A DNA stretch of 12,418 nt from Micrococcales bacterium UBA2037 (GTDB taxonomy: Bacteria > Actinomycetota > Actinomycetes > Actinomycetales > Microbacteriaceae): contig DDBH01000019.1 in the NCBI GenBank assembly GCA_002333405.1, positions 9,370 through 21,787 on the forward strand, in the 5' to 3' direction. A program made the translations under genes and the position numbers. The notes beneath the pieces are model-generated. The model searched no databases. It worked only from the letters and a program-made list of their open reading frames with translations, and was not told where the DNA came from. This document shows positions 6,916-12,418 of the stretch, piece by piece (within the stretch, counting starts at the first letter, position 1; each line of letters begins with the position of its first letter).

Positions 6916-7979
6916 GCGTCACGAGCATAAAGGTCGTTGGGGTTGGTTTGATTGGAACCAGCCTCGGTTTGGCGCTGGCACGAAAAGACATCGTTGCGAA
7001 CCTCAGCGACAAGTCCAAGGTTAACCTAGATTTAGCCATTACTTACGGTGCGGGGAAGAATCTCGACGAGGAGCCTGAGTTGGTGGTGGTGTGCGTTCCA
7101 CCTACGTACACCGCACAGGTTGTTATTGAGCAATTGAACCAGCATCCAAATGCTCTGGTTACTGATGTGGCGAGCGTGAAATCGAACATCCTGGCCCAGG
7201 TTATTGCAGGTTCACCTGAGCAAGCTGCGCGCTACCTCGGCTCGCACCCAATGGCCGGCAGGGAGGCAAGCGGTCCAATTGGAGCTAGGGCCGACATTTT
7301 CTTTGCGAGACCGTGGGTAATTACCCCTCACGATGGCACCGCTCAGAAGCACATAGACACACTGAGGCACCTCGCCATGCAGTTAGACGCACTGCCTGTA
7401 GTAATGAGCCCGGTTGAGCACGATCAGGCTGTTGCGCTGGTTTCCCACCTGCCACAGCTAGTCTCATCGGCGCTCGCAGCAAGACTTGTGGATGGCAGCA
7501 AGGAAATGCTCAATCTTTCCGGACAGGGCCTTCGCGACACCACCAGGATTGCAGCCAGCGATCCTCAAATGTGGCTGCAGATTTTGAGCCAAAATGATCA
7601 GAAGATCAAGCCACTGCTGAGCTCCTTGATTGAAGACCTGAAGCAGCTTGAAGCAAGCTTTGAAAACCTTGCCGATCAGGATTCTCTTGCCGTTATTCAA
7701 GACCTTATGGCACGAGGAAATTCTGGAGTGGAGTCAATTCCAGGCAAGCACGGTGGTAAGTACTTTGAGTATGAGGTCGTGACTGCCCTGATTGACGATT
7801 CCCCAGGCGCGCTGGCATCGCTGCTGGTGTTTGTTGGTGAAATAGGTGTGAACCTCGAGGACATTAGCCTCGAGCACTCACCTGGAGCGCCCATTGGCAT
7901 CGTGGAGATGCAGGTATTACCAGAGGTTGCCACAAAGCTGGCAGAGGCCCTTACTGAAAACGGTTGGCGGTTGGCCTAG
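6912..7979 (+). CDS. tyrA: Prephenate (or arogenate) dehydrogenase with C-terminal ACT domain
   Basis: TyrA oxidatively decarboxylates prephenate to 4-hydroxyphenylpyruvate (or arogenate to tyrosine). The 355 residues start with the dinucleotide-binding motif VVGVGLIGTSLG (9-20); Asp33 at the end of the second strand suggests NAD preference. SHPMAGREASG contains His112, and VEHDQAVALVSHLPQLVSSA contains His170 and His179, both conserved TyrA segments. A helical dimer domain follows, then an ACT domain (about 284-355: VVTALIDDSPGALASLL ... GVNLEDISLEH) that probably binds tyrosine for feedback control. The GTG at 6912 overlaps the aroH stop as GTGA. Its stop shares one base with the cmk start. 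Whether the substrate is prephenate or arogenate, as reported for some Corynebacterineae, cannot be read here. Confidence 0.93.
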   Translation: MSVTSIKVVGVGLIGTSLGLALARKDIVANLSDKSKVNLDLAITYGAGKNLDEEPELVVVCVPPTYTAQVVIEQLNQHPNALVTDVASVKSNILAQVIAGSPEQAARYLGSHPMAGREASGPIGARADIFFARPWVITPHDGTAQKHIDTLRHLAMQLDALPVVMSPVEHDQAVALVSHLPQLVSSALAARLVDGSKEMLNLSGQGLRDTTRIAASDPQMWLQILSQNDQKIKPLLSSLIEDLKQLEASFENLADQDSLAVIQDLMARGNSGVESIPGKHGGKYFEYEVVTALIDDSPGALASLLVFVGEIGVNLEDISLEHSPGAPIGIVEMQVLPEVATKLAEALTENGWRLA

Positions 7980-8611
7980 TGGCGGAATTGGTAGTTGCAG
8001 TTGATGGTCCTGCCGGATCCGGTAAATCCAGCGTTTCTAGGCAAGCGGCCAGAGAGCTTGGCTTTGGCTATTTGGACACCGGAGCCGGCTATCGGGCTTT
8101 TGCCCTGCATCGCTCAAACAATCACGAGCAAACCTTGGAGCAGTTGATCTCAGGCTTTGACTACCTAATTTCGTGTGATCCAGGCAACGAATTGGTGATG
8201 CTCGAGGGCAAGGACGTCACCGAGACAATCAGAACTGCCAGGGTTTCTGCTCTGGTGAGCGAGGTCGCGCGGATTCAAGATGTCAGAAGGCTGCAGTTCG
8301 CTGATGCCCGTGAGCGTATTGCAGCCTGCCCAAAGCCCGGAATTGTTGTCGAGGGCAGGGACATTACTACCGTGGTTGCTCCCGATGCGGCAATTAAAGT
8401 TCTGCTAACTGCCTCGGAAGCCGTTAGGCTAGAGCGTCGGGGTCTGGATGGACAGGAACCCTCAGAAAATATTCTTTCTCGCGACCGCTCAGACGGGCAG
8501 GTTGCAGACTTTATTACTCCAGGGGCAGGCGTCACTGTTTTGGACACGACAGAAATGACTTTCGAAGGCAGCGTGGCTGCCTTGGTAAAAATGATTAGGG
8601 AGGTGAGCTAA
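7979..8611 (+). CDS. cmk: Cytidylate kinase
   Basis: Cmk phosphorylates CMP and dCMP with ATP, recycling pyrimidines released by RNA turnover and lipid synthesis; with PyrG it feeds the CTP pool. From the GTG at 7979 there are 210 residues. The P-loop is DGPAGSGKSS (9-18), followed by YLDTGAGYRAF at the nucleotide-binding strand, RTARVSALVSEVARIQDVRR of the NMP-binding domain, and VVEGRDITTVVAPDAAIKVLL. The LID region between RLERR and RDRSD is about 10 residues shorter than in E. coli Cmk. The frame extends up to a TTG at 7964, but GTG 7979 overlaps the tyrA stop by one base (TAGTG) in the style of its neighbours. der starts directly after the stop. Adjacent cmk-der is a common actinobacterial arrangement. 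Confidence 0.93.
   Translation: MAELVVAVDGPAGSGKSSVSRQAARELGFGYLDTGAGYRAFALHRSNNHEQTLEQLISGFDYLISCDPGNELVMLEGKDVTETIRTARVSALVSEVARIQDVRRLQFADARERIAACPKPGIVVEGRDITTVVAPDAAIKVLLTASEAVRLERRGLDGQEPSENILSRDRSDGQVADFITPGAGVTVLDTTEMTFEGSVAALVKMIREVS
8599..8606 (+). promoter_or_regulatory. Strong ribosome binding site GGAGGTGA of der
   Basis: GGAGGTGA is a full 8-base complement to the 16S anti-Shine-Dalgarno core and lies 5 nt before the der GTG, inside the last codons of cmk. It is the longest such match I noticed in the window and fixes the GTG at 8612. Confidence 0.75.
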
Positions 8612-10069
8612 GTGAGCGATTCAGACAATCTAGAAGAAGCAAAGACCGGTCTGCTCAAGGAAGAACTCGTCGATTACGAGTTGGACCAAGAGGACATTGA
8701 TTTACTTGACTTAGATCTCGCAGACTCCCCGGAGTCTGGCTTTCACAGCGCTCCTCCGGTTCTTGCCATTGTTGGTAGGCCGAACGTGGGTAAGTCAGCT
8801 CTTGTTAACAGGATTCTCGGCCGTCGCGAAGCGGTAGTTGAGGACAAGCCCGGCATTACTCGTGACCGAGTGTCATATAAAGCTGAATGGAACGGCAAGG
8901 CAATCACCCTGGTGGACACCGGTGGTTGGGAAATCGACGCCAAGGGTATCGACCTTTCGGTTGCGCAGCAGGCGGAGATCGCAGTTGAGCTTTCCGACGG
9001 TGTTTTGTTCGTGGTTGACGCAATGGTCGGGCCAACTGCCTCGGATGAGCGCGTTGTGCAGATGCTTAGGGCCAGCGGCAAGCCGGTAATCGTGGTTGCA
9101 AACAAAATTGACGACCTTCACCTTGAACCAGAAGCGGCAGCGCTTTGGTCGCTGGGACTTGGCGAACCATTCCCAGTCTCAGCCCTCCACGGCAGGGGAG
9201 TAGCTGACCTGTTGGACGCAGCTTTGAAGATGCTTCCGGAGAAGTCAGAGGTCGCCGAAGACCAGTATTCAGGGCCTAGAAGAGTGGCTCTAATCGGCCG
9301 CCCAAACGTCGGTAAGAGTTCGCTGCTAAACAAGGCAACTGGCACTAACCGTGCGGTGGTAAATGACCTTGCTGGCACAACCCGAGACCCAATCGACGAG
9401 CAGGTTGAAATCGCCGGCAAGATCTGGCGCTTTGTTGACACCGCCGGAATTCGAAAGAAGCTGCATAAGCAACAGGGTGCTGACTTCTATGCAGCACTTC
9501 GAACCGCCGCGGCGCTTGAGCGGTCAGAGGTTGCAGTGGTTTTGCTGGACGTAACCCAACCAATCAGCGAAGCCGATGTTCGAATCGTGCAGCTTGGCTT
9601 GGATTCAGGGCGAGCACTAGTTCTTGCCTTCAACAAGTGGGACCTTTTGGACGATGATCGTCGCCATCAGCTAGAAAAGGAAATCGAAGCAGATCTTGCT
9701 CACGTTGACTGGGCACCTCGAGTAAACCTGTCGGCATTGACCGGTAGGCACCTGGAGAAGTTGGTTCCAGCACTAGAGCTTTCCCTTGAGTCTTGGGACA
9801 AGCGAGTTCCAACTGGAAAGTTCAATGCATTCTTGCAGGAGCTGCAAGCCTCCAACCCTCACCCAATCAGGGGCGGAAAGCAGCCAAGAATTTTGTTCGG
9901 AACCCAGGCAGCCGCAAGGCCTCCAAAGTTCGTGGTGTTTTCAACTGGCTTCCTAGAGGCTGGCTATCGCAGGTTCATAATCCGTAAGCTTCGAGAGACC
10001 TATGGTTTTGAGGGTTCGCCGGTTGAGCTTGGAGTAAGGGTCAGGGAGCGCCGGAAAAGGGCTCGCTAG
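8612..10069 (+). CDS. der: Ribosome-associated GTPase Der (EngA)
   Basis: Der is an essential double GTPase that helps assemble the 50S ribosomal subunit. Of 485 residues, the first 47 form an acidic extension rich in Asp, Glu and Leu that is absent from E. coli Der but usual in actinobacteria. GTPase domain 1 shows GRPNVGKS (55-62), Thr83 in GITRDR, DTGG (102-105), NKID and SALHGRG. Domain 2 repeats the set: GRPNVGKSS from residue 229, GTTRDP, DTAGIRKK, NKWD and SALTGRH. The C-terminal KH-like domain (about 385-485) includes FVVFSTGFLEAGYRRFI and ends in a basic tail RVRERRKRAR. The GTG start has the strong site GGAGGTGA. Its stop shares one base with the next gene (TAGTG). Confidence 0.97.
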   Translation: MSDSDNLEEAKTGLLKEELVDYELDQEDIDLLDLDLADSPESGFHSAPPVLAIVGRPNVGKSALVNRILGRREAVVEDKPGITRDRVSYKAEWNGKAITLVDTGGWEIDAKGIDLSVAQQAEIAVELSDGVLFVVDAMVGPTASDERVVQMLRASGKPVIVVANKIDDLHLEPEAAALWSLGLGEPFPVSALHGRGVADLLDAALKMLPEKSEVAEDQYSGPRRVALIGRPNVGKSSLLNKATGTNRAVVNDLAGTTRDPIDEQVEIAGKIWRFVDTAGIRKKLHKQQGADFYAALRTAAALERSEVAVVLLDVTQPISEADVRIVQLGLDSGRALVLAFNKWDLLDDDRRHQLEKEIEADLAHVDWAPRVNLSALTGRHLEKLVPALELSLESWDKRVPTGKFNAFLQELQASNPHPIRGGKQPRILFGTQAAARPPKFVVFSTGFLEAGYRRFIIRKLRETYGFEGSPVELGVRVRERRKRAR

Positions 10070-10950
10070 TGAAGCCCACTTCTTCACTTGTCAACACCCT
10101 CCGAGGCTTTTTGATCGGGACGGCCGAGGTCATTCCAGGAGTCTCCGGTGGCACCATTGCGCTGATTGTTGGCGTTTACGAAGCCATCATTTCTGGAATT
10201 TCCGATTTTGGTTCTGCTCTCGGGTATCTGGTTCGAGGAAAGGCAACCCAGGCCCTAGCTTCGTTCAAGAAGATCCGCTTTGCAGTTCTGCTGCCAATTC
10301 TGTTTGGAATGCTGCTGGCAATCTTTGCAGCGGCAGCAGTACTCGAGCCGCTGATTGAATCAGAGCCAGAGTTAGTGCGCGCTGGTTTTGCCGGCATGCT
10401 GATTGCCTCCTTCTATGTCCCGGCCAAAATGATCAGAGCATCCGTTAGCGTGACCACCGGCGTTGCCATTCTGGCCGGTGCCGCACTCGCCTTTTGGCTG
10501 ACGTCATTGCCAAATGCCGGGATAGGGAATCCCAGCTGGTGGCAGATAATTTTGTTCGCAGCTCTGGCGGTGTGTGCCCTAGTGCTACCTGGGGTATCAG
10601 GTTCATTCTTCTTACTTGCAGTGGGCATGTATGCACCTACTATCGCTGCGGTGAATGAGAGATCGTTTGGTTACCTGGGGCTGTTCGTAGTTGGCGCTGT
10701 AGCTGGCCTTCTAGTGTTTGCAAGAGCGGTTGAGTGGTTCCTACTTCACCACCGAGGCTTCACTTTGAGTCTGATGCTGGGACTCATGATCGGTTCGCTT
10801 CGCGCTCTGTGGCCTTGGCAGTCAGCTGATCGTGAGCTGCTGCCAGTAAGTGATCCAGGGCTGCCGCTAGTGGCGCTGGTAATTGGTCTCTTGATTGTTG
10901 TGGTCACCATAATTGCCGAGCACCACATCAGGGCACGAGCAACCCAATAG
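10069..10950 (+). CDS. popT: DUF368 membrane protein, PopT-family undecaprenyl-phosphate translocase
   Basis: DUF368 proteins have been identified as translocases (PopT) that return undecaprenyl phosphate across the cytoplasmic membrane for reuse in peptidoglycan and other wall polymers. The 293 residues contain about eight hydrophobic segments, for example near 71-94, 129-147, 158-175, 203-222, 231-247 and 265-284. The family hallmark appears twice, as VIPGVSGGTIALIVGVYE (21-38) and VLPGVSGSFFLLAVGMY (172-188), consistent with a duplicated fold carrying two re-entrant PGVSG loops. The GTG at 10069 overlaps the der stop by one base, with AAAAGGG 7 nt upstream. It is the last protein gene before the tRNA. 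Family assignment is strong; the lipid-carrier function is transferred from characterised members. Confidence 0.88.
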   Translation: MKPTSSLVNTLRGFLIGTAEVIPGVSGGTIALIVGVYEAIISGISDFGSALGYLVRGKATQALASFKKIRFAVLLPILFGMLLAIFAAAAVLEPLIESEPELVRAGFAGMLIASFYVPAKMIRASVSVTTGVAILAGAALAFWLTSLPNAGIGNPSWWQIILFAALAVCALVLPGVSGSFFLLAVGMYAPTIAAVNERSFGYLGLFVVGAVAGLLVFARAVEWFLLHHRGFTLSLMLGLMIGSLRALWPWQSADRELLPVSDPGLPLVALVIGLLIVVVTIIAEHHIRARATQ

Positions 10951-10974
10951 ACTTTGACGGTTGCTGCAAAGTAA

Positions 10975-11048
10975 CGGGCTGTAGCGCAGCTTGGTAGCGC
11001 ACTTGTCTGGGGGACAAGGGGTCGTGGGTTCAAATCCCGCCAGCCCGA
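10975..11048 (+). tRNA. tRNA-Pro (anticodon GGG)
   Basis: A full cloverleaf can be folded. The acceptor stem CGGGCTG pairs perfectly with CAGCCCG (11041-11047). The D stem is GCGC/GCGC, the anticodon stem CTTGT/ACAAG, and the loop CTGGGGG gives anticodon GGG at 11009-11011. The T stem GTGGG/CCCGC carries loop TTCAAAT. The first pair C1-G72 and discriminator A are hallmarks of proline tRNA. CCA is not encoded (ACT follows), so it must be added after transcription. The gene starts 24 nt after popT; a promoter of its own is not evident, so it may be read through from the operon and processed out. Confidence 0.96.
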
Positions 11049-11071
11049 CTGTATGTAGTGATTCACAGTCG
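11046..11071 (+). terminator. Hairpin just after tRNA-Pro, possible terminator without a U-tract
   Basis: CGACTGT (11046-11052) pairs with ACAGTCG (11065-11071), a 7-bp stem with a 12-nt loop. Its first three bases are the 3' end of the tRNA. No T-run follows, so it would be the U-poor type often proposed for actinobacteria, or a structure guiding 3' processing of the tRNA. Confidence 0.45.
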
Positions 11072-11093
11072 TTAAAGATCTTCTCGCAAACCG

Positions 11094-11147
11094 CACCTGG
11101 CAATCTATCGGCTAAGGTGAGACGGTGCCTCTTTTTTTCACCTGGCA
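11094..11147 (+). repeat. Direct repeat CACCTGGCA in the leader region
   Basis: CACCTGGCA occurs at 11094-11102 and again at 11139-11147, a 45-nt offset, on either side of a candidate -10 element. It could be a duplicated regulator site or chance; nine bases in about 130 nt is suggestive only. Confidence 0.35.
11113..11118 (+). promoter_or_regulatory. Possible -10 element for the repeat-protein gene
   Basis: TAAGGT matches TAnnnT and lies 61 nt before the ATG at 11180. Transcription from about 11125 would give a leader of some 55 nt with a T7 run (11132-11138), a small hairpin ACAGC/GCTGT (11147-11160) and the ribosome binding site GAAGGTGG (11169-11176). No clear -35 is seen. The 131-nt gap between tRNA and gene holds no other gene. 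Confidence 0.3.
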
Positions 11148-11179
11148 CAGCAGTAGCTGTTTAGACAAGAAGGTGGCAC

Positions 11180-12418
11180 ATGACATACATCATTCGTACT
11201 TGGGCGATTTCACTGGCTTTTGCGCTCTTATCGCTGCAATTAATAGCGCTTCCCGGCAGCGCCGATAATCACACTCCCTCACAGGTTGCCGATATCGTGG
11301 CTGGTGGTAGTGGAAGTAACCCTGTGCGGGGAGCGGTCCTTAATGGAAAGTATTATTTCAATGCCTACGATCCGGTGAACCATTATGAACTCTGGGTATT
11401 TGACGGTACAAATCCTCCAACTCTGGTTCAGGACATCTGGGCCGGAGCTGCAAGCGGTTATCCTAATGGCTTTGTGGTATTTGGCAACAAACTGTACTTC
11501 CGTGCCGACGATGGGATAAACGGCAACGAGCTGTGGGTCTATGACGGCACTAATCCTGCAACGATGGTCCAGGACATCAGAGCAGGTGCGAATGGGTCAT
11601 ACCCAACCTCTCTGACTGTCTTCAACGACAAGCTTTATTTCGATGCAAACAATGGGATAGACGGCGGCGAGCTGTGGGTCTATGACGGCACTAATCCTGC
11701 GACCATGGTCGCAGACATTTACGGTGGGGCAAACAGTGGTTCGCCACGGTTCTTTAACGTCCTTAACAACAAGCTCTATTTTGCCGCGAGCAGCGCCGCA
11801 AGTGGGAACGAGCTATGGGTCTATGACGGAACTAATCCTCCAAGCTTGGCAGCTGACATCTATGCCGGCGCGAGTGGAAGCTGGGTATATGACTTGACTG
11901 TATTTCAGGACAAGCTTTATTTCCAAGCAACCGATGGGATAAACGGTAGCGAACTCTGGTCATACGATGGAGCAAGCGCAAGTTTGGCGCAGGACATTCG
12001 GCCATTGGCTTCCTCTGGCAACCCAGGCGGGCTAACGGTCCTTAGTAACAAACTTTACTTCTCGGCTAACAACGGCACGGATGGTTACGAACTCTGGTCC
12101 TACGATGGCACTAATCCAGCAGCGATGGTCGAAGATATCAGGCCAGGCGCAAATTCAAGCAGTCCTTCCGAACTAACTGTCTTTGAAGACAGGCTTTATT
12201 TCACTGCAAACGATGGCACTAATGGCACCGAGTTATGGGTTTATGACGGAACTAATGCAACTGGTTTTGACATGAATCAAACTGGTAGCGGCATTGAGGA
12301 TTTTATGGGGCCGAATGGACAACTAGTGAGCACTTCAATGGGTATGTTTTTTAGTGCCAGGGATGGAATTACCGGACATGAGCTTTGGCGTATTGCCCCA
12401 GCCCCAGTAGTTGTCCCG
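11180..12418 (+). CDS. Secreted ELWxxDGT-repeat protein, 5' part (3' end outside window)
   Basis: The frame runs open for 413 codons from the ATG at 11180 to the window edge with no stop. Residues 1-28 look like a Sec signal peptide: Arg6, a hydrophobic core (ISLAFALLSLQLIAL) and likely cleavage after GSA. From residue 70 the motif ELW(V/S)(Y/F)DGT recurs, with its Glu at 70, 117, 164, 211, 258, 304 and 351, and a last ELW at 401 that lacks DGT. Spacing is 47 residues (once 46, last 50). Between motifs each unit carries a VFxxKLYFxA strand and a QDIRxGAxxS turn, which suggests beta-propeller blades or a similar beta-repeat. The visible end APAPVVVP looks like the start of a Pro-rich linker toward a further domain or anchor. 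The ELWxxDGT family is known, but its function is not; an extracellular or surface role is inferred from the signal peptide. Confidence 0.88.
   Translation, partial: MTYIIRTWAISLAFALLSLQLIALPGSADNHTPSQVADIVAGGSGSNPVRGAVLNGKYYFNAYDPVNHYELWVFDGTNPPTLVQDIWAGAASGYPNGFVVFGNKLYFRADDGINGNELWVYDGTNPATMVQDIRAGANGSYPTSLTVFNDKLYFDANNGIDGGELWVYDGTNPATMVADIYGGANSGSPRFFNVLNNKLYFAASSAASGNELWVYDGTNPPSLAADIYAGASGSWVYDLTVFQDKLYFQATDGINGSELWSYDGASASLAQDIRPLASSGNPGGLTVLSNKLYFSANNGTDGYELWSYDGTNPAAMVEDIRPGANSSSPSELTVFEDRLYFTANDGTNGTELWVYDGTNATGFDMNQTGSGIEDFMGPNGQLVSTSMGMFFSARDGITGHELWRIAPAPVVVP
11387..12388 (+). repeat. Tandem 141-nt coding repeat (47-residue units)
   Basis: Seven full ELWxYDGT motifs and one degenerate copy recur at 141-nt intervals. 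Units 2 and 3 share 33 identical bases (11527-11559 and 11668-11700) at exactly 141 nt, including synonymous positions, which points to fairly recent unit duplication or gene conversion. Other units differ at many silent sites and are older. Confidence 0.85.

Noticed and set aside
7964..7978. Upstream TTG start for cmk
   Set aside because: Adds only five residues within the tyrA end; the TAGTG junction at 7977-7981 fits the pattern of the neighbouring genes.
10954..10959. TTGACG as -35 of tRNA-Pro
   Set aside because: A matching -10 would fall inside the tRNA itself.
10746..11148. Minus-strand reading frames over tRNA-Pro with peptides such as GWRDLNPRPLVPQTSALPSC and AGFEPTTPCPPDKCATKL
   Set aside because: These are translations of the antisense strand of tRNA-Pro, a well-known source of spurious database proteins. 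They also overlap popT.
11682..11897. Alternative-frame ORF of 71 codons within the repeat protein gene
   Set aside because: It is a shadow of the repeated coding frame; it lacks a binding site and the main frame is clearly coding.
11387..12388. Regular repeats considered as a CRISPR array
   Set aside because: The 141-nt period is in frame, translates to the ELW motif, and units vary mostly at silent sites; there are no short identical repeats with unique spacers.

Overview
The window is a piece of a compact, high-coding-density actinobacterial chromosome. Every supported gene lies on the + strand. The order recN - pyrG - xerD - ParA-like ATPase - scpA - scpB - rluB - ... - cmk - der is the conserved actinobacterial block known from Mycobacterium and Corynebacterium. 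By eye the base composition is only moderately GC-rich. The genes are packed with 1-17 nt overlaps. Together these suggest a small-genome member of the Microbacteriaceae, such as a freshwater Rhodoluna/Aquiluna-like (Luna) lineage. That assignment is inference from gene content and protein style, not from a search.

Layout. 1-996: 3' part of recN (DNA repair). 1030-2712: pyrG (CTP synthase). 2717-3610: xerD (chromosome dimer resolution). 3638-4462: an orphan ParA-family ATPase of the PldP/Rv1708 type. 4446-5787: scpA and scpB, partners of the SMC condensin. 5774-6553: rluB (23S rRNA pseudouridine synthase). 6553-7979: aroH and tyrA (chorismate to the tyrosine branch). 7979-8611: cmk (CMP kinase). 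8612-10069: der (double GTPase for 50S assembly). 10069-10950: a DUF368 membrane protein of the PopT undecaprenyl-phosphate translocase family. 10975-11048: tRNA-Pro(GGG). 11049-11179: a 131-nt non-coding gap with a hairpin and a plausible promoter and leader. 11180-12418: a secreted ELWxxDGT-repeat protein, open at the right edge.

How the genes work together. The first half is a chromosome maintenance and segregation group (RecN, XerD, ParA-like, ScpA, ScpB) with nucleotide supply (PyrG, Cmk). The second half adds ribosome biogenesis (RluB, Der), tyrosine biosynthesis (AroH, TyrA) and envelope lipid-carrier recycling (PopT). From the ParA-like gene through popT every junction is overlapping or abutting (-17, -11, -14, -1, -4, -1, 0, -1 nt), so one translationally coupled transcript is likely. 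The tRNA marks the end of this core block. The secreted repeat protein after it looks accessory: it has an exact 47-residue period, more AAT asparagine codons than der, and its own leader.

I see no clear novel system, CRISPR array, insertion sequence or prophage. The best leads are the secreted repeat protein and its leader, a possibly leaderless pyrG promoter, and the compaction of the block compared with mycobacteria.
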